64,000 nucleotides of DNA from assembly GCA_002340355.1 (NCBI GenBank), contig DDLX01000046.1:1-64000 (forward strand), written 5' to 3'. A program made the translations under genes and the position numbers. This stretch comes from Cytophagales bacterium UBA2561. Its GTDB lineage: Bacteria; Bacteroidota; Bacteroidia; Cytophagales; Thermoflexibacteraceae. Under the pieces are notes generated by a model that searched no databases, was not told where the DNA came from, and saw only the letters and a list, made by a program, of their open reading frames with translations. This document shows, piece by piece, positions 35,593 to 44,513 of the stretch (its first letter is position 1; every line of letters begins with the position of its first letter).

Positions 35593-35628
35593 AAACCTAT
35601 AAGGATTTTAAACCTTATAGGTTTTTTT
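35593..35628 (+). terminator. rpsA terminator, CCTATAAG family, copy 4
   Basis: Perfect 12-bp stem AAACCTATAAGG / CCTTATAGGTTT with an 8-nt loop and a run of seven T, 30 bp after the stop. The stem core is shared with the three hairpins at the start of the window. Confidence 0.9.
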
Positions 35629-35761
35629 ATTTAATTCTTAATAGTTCATAAATTTTTTGTTAATATATATTCCTAAAATTATAGTAGGGTTTGCTAATCT
35701 TACGCTAAGAAAATAAAATTTTCTAAAAATCAATATTTTAGGCAAAGCTGACGGAATATGG

Positions 35762-36907
35762 TTATTCTAAAACTTGCGTAAATTCTCCGCTTTGGATTTG
35801 AAATTTTTCATCCCCAATGACAATTGATTCTCCTTCATTTAAATCCATCAAGTTTAAAATATCTTCCTCGATTGTATGTATTGAACCTCCTGTTTGACGA
35901 GCTAGATTTAAGTATTTGGCATTCACGCCTTTATCTGTCCCACACAAAATGATTTTGAGTGGTTTTTTAACTTTTTTCGCTAATGATAAATCTCGTGGAG
36001 TTGCCCAGTTATCAGCAATCATGACCACGTCTTGACAATGTTGACATTCATTAATACCATGTAAAGTGGCTTCTACATTATTTTCAGGTTCATCTCCACC
36101 GTAACCATTCATCATTGTTTTGTAAGCTGTATGTAAAACCGTATCTAAAGATTCTGTTTTGGTATCATAAAGTCCACCAGTTTCACCAATTTGTTTCAAA
36201 AAGTTAGGGGTACGGTCTCCATCATTGAAAAACACAAAATGCTGAGCAGGGCGTTCGTGCATATTCAATTTTAACCATACCAAAAGTTGAGCAATGTAAG
36301 GCGACATACTTCCCGTTAAATCAGCAACAACTAACATTTCTTCCCAGTCGGGATTTCGTCCTAAAACCCTAATCACCGTGGAGTCTTCTAAGGCTCGTTT
36401 TCCTTCAACCACTTCTCGCAAATAAGTGGTTTCATCTCCAGCTCCTGCAATGGTAGGAGAATCTTTAGCCTTTTCGGGGCGCATGGTAATCTCAAATCCG
36501 TGGAACATCCGTGCCGCATTTGAGGCAGAAGTTGCACCTGTTTGGGCAATAAATTTCCATGCTGCAGACTGTTCATATATCTTAGGTTCAAGTAGATACA
36601 GAGAAATTAAACGCCGTTTTGTGAGCCATTCCAAATCTGCTCCTTCAGGATATTCTGTATAAATTAGGCGAATACTTTCAATTTCTTTGCTTTGTAATCG
36701 GCGAAGTGCTGAAGTGTTCAAAAAAGAATGACTTCCATAAGCCATCCGTAAATAAATCACATCAGGCTCACCCATTCGAATTTTATACTTATTAGTCCAA
36801 ACGGTATCTGCATTGACCTGAATATCTACTTTTACATTTTGAGCATAATTTTGACCAATAACCAAAAGAAAGACACTAAATAAGCTTACCACCAAAACCC
36901 GTTTCAT
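35762..36907 (-). CDS. Exported protein with a von Willebrand A-like domain
   Basis: 381 residues. Signal peptide at about 1-23 (VSLFSVFLLVIGQNYAQ). The N-terminal part (about 25-190) contains W- and R-rich helices around KRRLISLYLLEPKIYEQSAAW, unrecognised. From about 195 a vWA-like fold appears: MLVVADLTGSMSPYIAQLL carries the MIDAS-type D-x-T-G-S, followed by QHFVFFNDGD, a Gly-rich GYGGDEPENNVEA and CQDVVMIADNWATPRDLSLA with a second acidic cluster. Such domains mediate metal-dependent protein contacts. Probably periplasmic; function unknown. It is a single gene, 432 bp from the next one. Confidence 0.75.
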   Translation of the reverse strand: MKRVLVVSLFSVFLLVIGQNYAQNVKVDIQVNADTVWTNKYKIRMGEPDVIYLRMAYGSHSFLNTSALRRLQSKEIESIRLIYTEYPEGADLEWLTKRRLISLYLLEPKIYEQSAAWKFIAQTGATSASNAARMFHGFEITMRPEKAKDSPTIAGAGDETTYLREVVEGKRALEDSTVIRVLGRNPDWEEMLVVADLTGSMSPYIAQLLVWLKLNMHERPAQHFVFFNDGDRTPNFLKQIGETGGLYDTKTESLDTVLHTAYKTMMNGYGGDEPENNVEATLHGINECQHCQDVVMIADNWATPRDLSLAKKVKKPLKIILCGTDKGVNAKYLNLARQTGGSIHTIEEDILNLMDLNEGESIVIGDEKFQIQSGEFTQVLE

Positions 36908-37161
36908 ATGTTTCTTGTAATTAAATTGTAGGAAAATAGAAAAATAATATTTTAAACTTAAATTATATTTGTAATTTAAAATCGGTTGGTTTTGTAGTAT
37001 TTTTTTGATTGTTGTTTGATTTTCAATTAGTTAAAATCCTATAACTCTAAGCGTCATTTGGTATTTTATCCAACTATTGTTATATGTCAAAAACGGGCTT
37101 CTATTTTTCTTCGTTCACTTCTTGGCTGTCTTTGGGAACAGATTTCGACTAACTAGGTTAA

Positions 37162-37299
37162 AATCTCTACCAACCTTATTCAAAAAGCTACAAAACAGAC
37201 AAATTTTTTGAGATTCCTTTACAGAAAAGAGAGACTAAAGGATGGGAAAAGATAGGATTTTGCTTTCATGATGAGGAGAAACTTTTCACAGAGAAGTAG
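37162..37299 (+). pseudogene. Possible relic of a gene 3' end
   Basis: 45 codons open without a start, ending TAG 37297-37299, reading NLYQPYSKSYKTDKFFEIPL and on to HDEEKLFTEK. The charged, aromatic composition looks protein-like, and the stop runs directly into the hairpin at 37298-37331, as for a real gene end. A short frame before it (ATG near 37083, MSKTGFYFSSFTSW) is broken by stops. No family recognised; could be chance. Confidence 0.25.
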
Positions 37300-37331
37300 T
37301 GCTTAAAATTTAGTTCTAAATTTTAAGCACT
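37298..37331. terminator. Perfect 16-bp terminator hairpin
   Basis: AGTGCTTAAAATTTAG and its exact complement (37316-37331) with a 2-nt loop, followed by TTATTTT on the plus strand. It lies 8 bp past the stop of the minus-strand beta-helix gene, so it may act in both directions. Confidence 0.8.
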
Positions 37332-37339
37332 TTATTTTA

Positions 37340-38752
37340 TCATTCAATTCGTTCATAAGCTCCCAAATCAGGCTTTGAGTCTCGTGATTGATGAAGTAAA
37401 TCTATTTTAATGATGGAAGTTTTTCCTTGATCTTTGGCTGGACTTAAAGTATCTAACTGAAAATCATATTCATTTGGATTCTTGAACTTCGGATTTTCGT
37501 TCAGAATATTATTTCCATTTTCTAGTTTCTGCTGGGTTTTCAATAAATTATGTTGTAAAGAGAGACTGATCGGTTGATTTCCTTGATGTAATAGTTGAAA
37601 TTCCTCTTCTAAACTTCCCCAAATAATACAATTTTCTAATTCAACAAAAGTACCTTCAGGATTAAAAAGTTGATTTGATTCATCTAGTATAAAGTTAGAA
37701 AAAGTAACGCTTGGGCTTTCTCGGAAAAATCGACTGCCAGCATTTGATAATGTACAATGTCGAAGTGTGTAGTTTCCACCAGCTAAACCTGCAAAAGTAC
37801 CGTCAATACAATTATTAATCAATACATTTTCGGCATAGATATCGGACGTAAATCCTACTATACCATAGGTTTGCATATTCTCAATGACTGTATTTTTTAA
37901 TGTAACTTCTGGCTCAGAATTGTTATCTGGTGAACCTACTCTCAAACCAAAAACACCATTTCTAATGCGAGCATTTTCGATTTCATTAGCAAAAGTGCCT
38001 TCTAAAAAATAAATTCCAACCCATTGCCCAAACGCATTTTGATAATCTTGATCATTTCGTATATTTCTAATAATCACAGGTTTATCATTTGAACCTAAAA
38101 TTTTTAAGCTTCCTTTAATGTAGATTGCCGATTCATAACTCATATAAATCTGTACACCTTCTTGGATAACTAGAGTTGTCAGTGTATCAACCAAAAGACT
38201 GCCATAAATGACGTAAGGTTTCGAGCCTTCCCAAAACGTATTTTGTTGTAAAATTTCTTGATTTAGAAAATGAGCATCTTGTCCCCATCCTACTAAATTC
38301 ACAAATTGTTCCCGATTACTTAGTACTAAACGAAGCGAATCATGTACTAAAAAAGGTAAATCTTCATCCTGTTCTTGGATTTGTGTCTCAATAAAAATCC
38401 GCAAACTGTCTTTTCCGAACAATCGAATTTTCCGAAAACGTGTATTCTTTTGTCCATTGACTGTTAAGGTGAACGGTGTTCGTGGATTTAGAATGCTAAT
38501 TTCATCTAACTCTACAGCCTTTTTATTTGGATTATAGACAGTTAATCGTTTTGTTAGGCTTGGAGTTGTCGTCAAGATAGTGTCAAAAAAAACCGTATCT
38601 GTCGAAAATTGAAGGGGTTCAGAAGGAGACGAATCTAAAACTTCATTTTCGAGCTGACAGGCTTGAATAAGCATAAATCCCAAAAATAAAATTCTTTGGA
38701 TTAACTTATTTTGATTTTTGTATTTAATTTTAATTATCGTCTTCTTCGTCAT
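37340..38752 (-). CDS. Lipoprotein with a right-handed parallel beta-helix
   Basis: 470 residues from ATG 38752; another in-frame ATG at 38782 lies deeper inside the upstream gene. The lipobox is FMLIQAC. After it, LQFSTDTVFFDTILTTTPSL and LTVYNPNKKAVELDEISI resemble the immunoglobulin-like module that opens this Bacteroidota family; from about 200 there are beta-helix rungs (AIYIKGSLKILGSNDKPVII, GVFGLRVGSPDNN, TLKNTVIENMQTYGIVGF, VLINNCIDGTFAGLAGGNY). It ends LGAYERIE, a common end of such proteins. Surface or periplasmic; ligand unknown. It overlaps the SPOR lipoprotein gene by 23 bp and shares its promoter. Confidence 0.85.
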   Translation of the reverse strand: MTKKTIIKIKYKNQNKLIQRILFLGFMLIQACQLENEVLDSSPSEPLQFSTDTVFFDTILTTTPSLTKRLTVYNPNKKAVELDEISILNPRTPFTLTVNGQKNTRFRKIRLFGKDSLRIFIETQIQEQDEDLPFLVHDSLRLVLSNREQFVNLVGWGQDAHFLNQEILQQNTFWEGSKPYVIYGSLLVDTLTTLVIQEGVQIYMSYESAIYIKGSLKILGSNDKPVIIRNIRNDQDYQNAFGQWVGIYFLEGTFANEIENARIRNGVFGLRVGSPDNNSEPEVTLKNTVIENMQTYGIVGFTSDIYAENVLINNCIDGTFAGLAGGNYTLRHCTLSNAGSRFFRESPSVTFSNFILDESNQLFNPEGTFVELENCIIWGSLEEEFQLLHQGNQPISLSLQHNLLKTQQKLENGNNILNENPKFKNPNEYDFQLDTLSPAKDQGKTSIIKIDLLHQSRDSKPDLGAYERIE

Positions 38753-39290
38753 CCGTTCGAGAGGCGTATTTATAATGTTCAATTTTGATTCTACAGGGTA
38801 TAATAAGAGATGTCGGGAAAGCTTTTTTGACTAAAGTATAAGTCTGATGAGCCATCGGACGACTTAAATAATTCCCAATATGTACCTGATAATTAGGCTC
38901 TTTATAAACAATTTTTACAGTTTCGTTGGTCATAGTACGAGCTTGCCGAATATGGTTATTGGCTTCTTCTCGGTTTCCACCTGAATAAACTTGAACTACA
39001 TAACCATAGGAATACTTAATTTTTTCGTTGCTTTTTGCGATACCCCGAAGATGCTGAGATAATTGGGCATTACTGTTTTGGACAGTCATAGATGCTAATT
39101 TTTTAGTGAATAAATCCCACTTATTCGGACGTTCAGGAACTTTATTTTCTAGTATGGTATCCGCATAACTAACACGATATGGTGTTAAATCTAGGGAGTA
39201 GTCCTTGACTACAGTGGGTTTAGTCGGTTCACAAGAAGCTAGAAATATTATCCAGCCTATCAAAAAAATAAACTTTGAATATTTTTCCAT
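38730..39290 (-). CDS. Lipoprotein with a SPOR domain
   Basis: 186 residues. The lipobox is IIFLASC with cysteine near 20. A SPOR domain spans about 95-172: YGYVVQVYSGGNREEANNHI, ETVKIVYKEPNYQVHIGNYL, and a helix QTYTLVKKAFP, the usual beta-alpha-beta repeats. SPOR domains bind denuded peptidoglycan strands, often at division sites. The tail is acidic (SRTDDEEDDN). First gene of an operon with the beta-helix lipoprotein; the promoter at 39319-39351 fits the consensus well. Confidence 0.88.
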   Translation of the reverse strand: MEKYSKFIFLIGWIIFLASCEPTKPTVVKDYSLDLTPYRVSYADTILENKVPERPNKWDLFTKKLASMTVQNSNAQLSQHLRGIAKSNEKIKYSYGYVVQVYSGGNREEANNHIRQARTMTNETVKIVYKEPNYQVHIGNYLSRPMAHQTYTLVKKAFPTSLIIPCRIKIEHYKYASRTDDEEDDN

Positions 39291-39318
39291 ATTTAATAGA
39301 TTTCCAAAAAATTTGAAA

Positions 39319-39351
39319 CAAAGTTAGTTTTCAAGATGGTTCTATGCAAAA
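39319..39351 (-). promoter_or_regulatory. Promoter of the SPOR/beta-helix operon
   Basis: On the minus strand TTTTG (39351-39347), 20-bp spacer, TAACTTTG (39326-39319): both elements match the Bacteroidota consensus. It lies 29 bp before the ATG. Confidence 0.7.
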
Positions 39352-39553
39352 ATTCAAAATTAAACAAATAACAATAGACTTTATCATCATTTTTTGTAAG
39401 ACTAAACAAATAGTAGTTTTTAACTTTATCCAAACAAATTAATTTCCAATTCGCCAAAAAATTTCAGAAAATTTAACCTTACAAGAAGAAGTGTGATAAA
39501 GCCTATTAGTTAATTTTAAATTAATATCAAAATATTGATTGTCAATTGTTTAA

Positions 39554-41773
39554 TTATAAGATAATTTTCAATCCAAAATTGAAAAATCTACCATCCAATG
39601 GAGCATAAACTTCTGTAAATTGAGGTGTATTATTCGGTAACGAAAGTAAACTTTCATAGCGACTTTGACGAACATCTGTAATATTTTCTGCATTGAAAAA
39701 TAATACAAAATTGTCTAATGTTCGTTCAATAACTACTCCTGTGGTAAACAGATCTCTTGTTTTTGAACCATTAGAAAGTCTTTGGCTACTTTTATATTCA
39801 TAGTCCCAACCAATTCGCCACTTTCGATCCTGCACAAATAATAAATCACCTTTGATGCTATGTTCAGGAGTTAAGATAAGAGATTGATTTTCAGATGATT
39901 TTTTTAGGAAACTATCTGTATAAGTATAACCTAAGAACCAAGTAAATGCACCAAAAGTCAGCTTGATTTGTGTTTCAAAACCTTGACTTATTAAATTGTC
40001 TGAATTATTAATAAAATGAAGTTCGGTTGGTGAAATAACTTGCAACATTACAGGATGTTGAATTTGGTTATAAAAAAACATCTGGTTAACCGTCAATAAA
40101 ATCTTATCTCCGAACTGAGAACGATAATTTATATCGGCATTCAAACCATAGGATTGCTCTGTTTTTTGATTCAAATAATCAATAGGTTGAATTCCTTGAA
40201 AACCAAAAGGTTCAGCTTCCTCGTTGAAAATAGTAAGTGGGCGATAACCTAAACCACCACCAAAACGAGTTGTCCACTTCTCGGAATAACGCACCAAAGC
40301 ACTAATTCTAGGTAAAACATAAAAACGTCCTTCATCTTCTCCTAAACTGGATGTATTTTTATTCCAATCAGTACGTAAACCACTTTCGATATTTAAAAAT
40401 GGAGTCATTTCCCAAACATGATTGATAAAAATACTTGCCGTTTTTTGATTTTGATTACGTCTGGGTGTAGGGGCTGTCCCTAAATCTTTTTCAGTAAATT
40501 TATCCGTTACATAGTTTAATCCCAGAATTAATTCGTGTTTTTGGCTAAAGTAACTGTATGTCAACTCTGAAAAACTAGAAACTTGTTCACCTGAAAATAA
40601 GGCTCGATCTCCCACCGAATTTTGACGAATATCAATTGTTCTATCAAAGAAACTTAAGCTATTTTTAAATAATAGTTTTTGATTATCACCAATTCGGGTA
40701 TCAAATTGAAATTGAGTAGTATAACGGCTTGAAACCTGAGCATCCTTATAAAAATGATCAATTGTAGGCTCTTGATTTTTAATTAATTTCATATCACCAC
40801 CGTCCCTAAATTCCTTACTGATCATTCCGCCCAAATAGATGGTTGTTCGTTCAGAAGGATAATAAAATAATTTGGGATTAAAATTGAATTTGGAGGCTTT
40901 TGGCAAATCACTAAAACCATCATCATCTGCATCGTAGGCCTCATGCAACTGATAAGATGCTAAGTTAGTAAAACCAAATTTTCCGAAACGTCGAGAGGCA
41001 AAAAAATTAAAATCATTTGAACCTACTGAAGAACGGTTTAAATGTAAAAGAGTCTCGTTTTTTTCTGCTTTTTTTGTTAGCAAATTAACAATTCCACCAA
41101 TTGCTCCACCACCATGCAAAGTAGAAGATGATCCTTTGATAAATTCGACTTGTCGTAAGTCCAAAGGTGGGATTTGTAAAATATCCAAACTCCCTGAAAA
41201 ACCACCATACATCGGAAAACCATCTTTGAGTAATTTGGTATAACGACCATTCAAACCCTGAATCCGAACTACGGCTCCATTGGAAGTAGCAGAAGTGGTT
41301 TGTACTTGAACTCCAGTACTATGCGTAATTAAGTGAGAGATTCGACTAGGCTCCATTGAGGCAGCTTCGTCAATTTCATCGGTCAGGGCTTCGACACGAG
41401 TCGGTATACTTTCGATTGAGCGATTGGCACGAGTACTTTCAATGACTACTCCGTCCAATTCTTCAGCTAAAGGAACTAAAGAAATTTCCCAGATTTCTGC
41501 CTCTGTAAATGGGAAAATTAGGGTATCCTCTAGGGTTTGATAACCGATAAAAGAAACTTGGATAATTTGTTTTCCATTAGGAATATTGGTAAGCTGAGCC
41601 ATACCGTCAATGTCTGTAACTGTTCCGTTATTTGTTCCTTTCAACAAAATCGTTGCTCCAGTTAGTGGCTCTTGACTATTACCATCTTTAATATTAATTT
41701 TTAAGGAATTTTGACCCAATCCCAACCCGATTTGGCTTATGAAAATTAAGCCTGCTAAAAAATATTTTATCAT
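39554..41773 (-). CDS. TonB-dependent receptor, probably for a metal
   Basis: 739 residues. Signal peptide (FLAGLIFISQIGLGLGQ), a carboxypeptidase-like regulatory domain at about 24-110 (GATILLKGTNNGTVTDIDG, VSFIGYQTLEDTLIF), plug about 125-235 (SNGAVVRIQGLNGRYTKLLKDG, EFIKGSSSTLHGGGAIGGIV) and a 22-strand barrel to the C-terminal aromatic end (GRFFNFGLKIIL). It imports a substrate through the outer membrane using TonB energy. The His-rich small protein upstream suggests copper or zinc as substrate, by analogy with similar Bacteroidota pairs; this is inference. Confidence 0.93.
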   Translation of the reverse strand: MIKYFLAGLIFISQIGLGLGQNSLKINIKDGNSQEPLTGATILLKGTNNGTVTDIDGMAQLTNIPNGKQIIQVSFIGYQTLEDTLIFPFTEAEIWEISLVPLAEELDGVVIESTRANRSIESIPTRVEALTDEIDEAASMEPSRISHLITHSTGVQVQTTSATSNGAVVRIQGLNGRYTKLLKDGFPMYGGFSGSLDILQIPPLDLRQVEFIKGSSSTLHGGGAIGGIVNLLTKKAEKNETLLHLNRSSVGSNDFNFFASRRFGKFGFTNLASYQLHEAYDADDDGFSDLPKASKFNFNPKLFYYPSERTTIYLGGMISKEFRDGGDMKLIKNQEPTIDHFYKDAQVSSRYTTQFQFDTRIGDNQKLLFKNSLSFFDRTIDIRQNSVGDRALFSGEQVSSFSELTYSYFSQKHELILGLNYVTDKFTEKDLGTAPTPRRNQNQKTASIFINHVWEMTPFLNIESGLRTDWNKNTSSLGEDEGRFYVLPRISALVRYSEKWTTRFGGGLGYRPLTIFNEEAEPFGFQGIQPIDYLNQKTEQSYGLNADINYRSQFGDKILLTVNQMFFYNQIQHPVMLQVISPTELHFINNSDNLISQGFETQIKLTFGAFTWFLGYTYTDSFLKKSSENQSLILTPEHSIKGDLLFVQDRKWRIGWDYEYKSSQRLSNGSKTRDLFTTGVVIERTLDNFVLFFNAENITDVRQSRYESLLSLPNNTPQFTEVYAPLDGRFFNFGLKIIL

Positions 41774-41900
41774 TATAAAGATTGATTTTAAAGTTTTGAA
41801 AATAAAAAAGGGTAAAAGGACTCGTACTTGTAAAATGTTAATTAATTGATAATCAGTATTTTACAAAATAAAAGTTCTCAGAAACGCGAATTTTCAAACT

Positions 41901-42275
41901 TTAAAACTTTGGCGGTTGCCAAATCTCGAATAGGATAAAGGAATAGATTCGTTCTTGATAAAAAGTTTTGATTTTACAATCAGCTAAGAAAAATCTTTCA
42001 AATTGGAAGATAGATATATGTGGTAAAAAATGAATTCCTTGTGGTGTAGTATGATGTGAATGAAAAGGTAAATCTTTGTGATGGTCGTGATCTTCTTCGT
42101 GATGTTGATAATTAATATAGTGTAATCTTACAAAATCCCAGAATGAAGCTGTTTGGTGATGGTGTTGCCAGTGATTCCATAAATCACTAGACTTGACCAA
42201 TTCCCCCATATCTTGATAGGGCAAAAAACCAAGTAACCACATTTGAATTATCAATATGTAAGCTATAAATCGCAT
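41901..42275 (-). CDS. Small His-rich exported protein linked to the TonB receptor
   Basis: 124 residues from ATG 42275. Hydrophobic start (IAYILIIQMWLLGFLPY) acting as signal or anchor. The middle is rich in histidine (NHWQHHHQTASFWDF, NYQHHEEDHDHHKDLPFHSH), a metal-binding pattern, and it ends EIWQPPKF, an end common to Bacteroidota proteins encoded beside metal-uptake or efflux receptors. A TTG start at 42284 is possible but lies inside the -7 promoter box. It precedes the receptor by 127 bp in the same direction. The role may be metal capture or sensing. Confidence 0.7.
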   Translation of the reverse strand: MRFIAYILIIQMWLLGFLPYQDMGELVKSSDLWNHWQHHHQTASFWDFVRLHYINYQHHEEDHDHHKDLPFHSHHTTPQGIHFLPHISIFQFERFFLADCKIKTFYQERIYSFILFEIWQPPKF

Positions 42276-42281
42276 TAAGTA

Positions 42282-42289
42282 CAAAGGTA
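42282..42289 (-). promoter_or_regulatory. -7 promoter element abutting the His-rich gene
   Basis: TACCTTTG on the minus strand, exact TAnnTTTG. Only 6 bp separate it from the ATG at 42275, so the mRNA would be leaderless or nearly so. No clear -33. Confidence 0.45.
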
Positions 42290-42382
42290 TAGCTTTTTTT
42301 TAAATCCATTTCTAAGGACAAAATTCTTTTCTATAGAAAATAGACTTTTTTTGAAAAAATCAATTCATAAACCAAAGAAAGT

Positions 42383-42390
42383 TATCTTTG
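42383..42390 (+). promoter_or_regulatory. -7 promoter element of the sensor/PP2C operon
   Basis: TATCTTTG on the plus strand, 75 bp before the ATG at 42466, exact TAnnTTTG. The -33 region lacks a clear TTG at normal spacing. Confidence 0.45.
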
Positions 42391-42465
42391 TCATACTTCA
42401 CCCTAAGGACTCTGTACCAATCAAAAAATCAATTGTAAAACCAACTGGTAAACTTTTTGCTCAAG

Positions 42466-44454
42466 ATGAATTATTCTCCGATTTCATATAGACGAGTTCA
42501 GACAAAACTGGCAGACAACATGAAAAGTATAAATGATTTTTTGGAAAATCTGAGCGATATTAGTATTACACTAAAAATCCTTACCTTAAATAGTTTTGGT
42601 GTACTATTGGTTTCTACATTAACCGCTTGGGTGGGTTTAACTTATGTTGAGAATGAGACCGAAGAGCTAAGTACGGCGATTTTTTCCCGAGAAGTTAAAG
42701 ATGTAATTGGTCTAATGAAGTATGCTCATGAGCGTGTTCAACGTAAGGAAATTTCATTATATGAAGCTCAAGAATCAGTAAAACGATATATTTTAGGTGC
42801 AAAAAGTACGAAAGGGACTCGTAATCCATTGACCTCTAAATTATTAGATAAAGAAAGTGCCTTAACTGTTTGGGCAAATGATCAAAATGGAGTGGCGGTC
42901 ATGAATCCTATTCAAGAAGGTGATAATTTGTGGGATATGCGTATAAAAGGGCGTTATGTGATGCGCGAAACATGGGCAAATGTTCAGAAAACTAAAAGAT
43001 TAATCACAGAATATTGGCAATTTCCAAACAAAAAAACCGAACTCTGGTGGGCATATACTGAATACTATGAACCTTGGGGCTGGATTGTTGGTGCAGGTGG
43101 ACAAAAGGCAGCGTTATATGATAAACGAATTCGAGCATTACAAGTCGAGTTTATTGCGATTACTATTTTGTTAATGATTCTTACTAATGTATTAACCTAT
43201 TTTTTGATTCGACAAATTTCTGATCCTATTCAAGCAAGTGTGGATTTAGCAGAAAATATTGCTCAAGGAGATTTTTCAGAACGACTGGACTATCTTTTTT
43301 ATGATGAAACAGGAAAGCTGGTTGAAGCACTTAATATGATGTCCGATAACTTGGAATCCAAAACAGAGTTTGCCGACCAAATACGAAAAGGTAATTTAGA
43401 AGCTGATTTTGAAGTGTTTAGCAAAAATGATACTTTAGGTTTGGCACTTCTAGCGATGCGAGAGAGTCTTTTGGAAAATCAAAAAGAAACCAAAAAACGA
43501 CAACGCATTAATGAAGGATTAACCCGATTTGACCAAATTTTGCGAATGAATTCAGGAGATTTACAAACCCTATCCGATGAGCTAATCTTAGAAATTGTAC
43601 GAGAAATGAAAGCCGTACAAGGAGGATTATTTTTCGTTAAGGAAGAAGAAAATCAGGAAAAATATTTAGAATTAGTATCATGCTTTGCATATGACCGTAA
43701 AAAATATAAAGTCCAAAAGATTCGTCCTCGTGAGGGTTTGATTGGACAGGCATACATGGAAAAAAAATACGTTTATATGACCAAAGTTCCTGATAATTAT
43801 GTGAATATTACTTCAGGATTAGGTAAAGCAAATCCAAACTGTATTTTACTGGTTCCCTTTATTTTAAATAACGAAGTATATGGTATTTTAGAATTAGCTG
43901 CTTTCCAAAATTATGAAGCTTATGAGATTGAATTCTTAGAGAAATTAGGAGAGCATATTGCCTCGACTTATGCCAGTATTCAAAATAACGAACGAACAAA
44001 AGAACTGTTATCTGTTTCACAAGAACAAGAGCAAGAGTTGCGTACGCGTGAAGAGGAAATGCGCCAAAATATGGAAGAATTACAAAGTACACAGGAGCAA
44101 ATGCGTCGCAAGGAGCATGCTATGAATCGGGTACTTGACCAATCTAGTAAGAAAGAAAATAAATTATCAAAGAAACTAATTAAGGCACAAGGAAATGTTA
44201 TATTTTATGAACATATCTTAGATTCGATTAGTTTACCAATTGTCGTAACTGACCCTAACCTCAATCCAATTTTTGTTAATGAGACAATGGCAAAACGATT
44301 TCAAATGAGACGAGAAGACCTTTCTAAATATACTGACTATATCCGAACCGAATTAGATAAAATAAAGAATGATGATAAACTAAAAATATCACGTTCTGAA
44401 GTCAAAGATCGCAAGGGAACGATTGCGGGATATGTTAAGATTATTTGGGAGTAA
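42466..44454 (+). CDS. Cache-HAMP-GAF-PAS membrane sensor without a catalytic domain
   Basis: 662 residues from ATG 42466 (a TTG lies 9 bp upstream, and an ATG at 42520 is also possible). Membrane helix about 38-62; periplasmic single-Cache-like domain about 65-205 (VWANDQNGVAVMNPIQEGDNLWD, EYYEPWGWIVGAGG); second helix about 215-240; HAMP about 240-295; GAF about 350-505 (PREGLIGQAYMEKKYVYMTKVPD, PNCILLVPFILNNEVYGILELA); coiled coil about 510-580, rich in Glu and Gln; PAS-like end with LDSISLPIVVTDPNLNPIFVNE. No kinase, cyclase or phosphatase follows in the chain. It is 59 bp from the PP2C gene, so it probably signals to that protein. Confidence 0.88.
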   Translation: MNYSPISYRRVQTKLADNMKSINDFLENLSDISITLKILTLNSFGVLLVSTLTAWVGLTYVENETEELSTAIFSREVKDVIGLMKYAHERVQRKEISLYEAQESVKRYILGAKSTKGTRNPLTSKLLDKESALTVWANDQNGVAVMNPIQEGDNLWDMRIKGRYVMRETWANVQKTKRLITEYWQFPNKKTELWWAYTEYYEPWGWIVGAGGQKAALYDKRIRALQVEFIAITILLMILTNVLTYFLIRQISDPIQASVDLAENIAQGDFSERLDYLFYDETGKLVEALNMMSDNLESKTEFADQIRKGNLEADFEVFSKNDTLGLALLAMRESLLENQKETKKRQRINEGLTRFDQILRMNSGDLQTLSDELILEIVREMKAVQGGLFFVKEEENQEKYLELVSCFAYDRKKYKVQKIRPREGLIGQAYMEKKYVYMTKVPDNYVNITSGLGKANPNCILLVPFILNNEVYGILELAAFQNYEAYEIEFLEKLGEHIASTYASIQNNERTKELLSVSQEQEQELRTREEEMRQNMEELQSTQEQMRRKEHAMNRVLDQSSKKENKLSKKLIKAQGNVIFYEHILDSISLPIVVTDPNLNPIFVNETMAKRFQMRREDLSKYTDYIRTELDKIKNDDKLKISRSEVKDRKGTIAGYVKIIWE

Positions 44455-44513
44455 GATAATATCGGGTATTTAGCAATAGGTTCTTTTATGTAAAAGGAAA
44501 CAAACATTAACGG

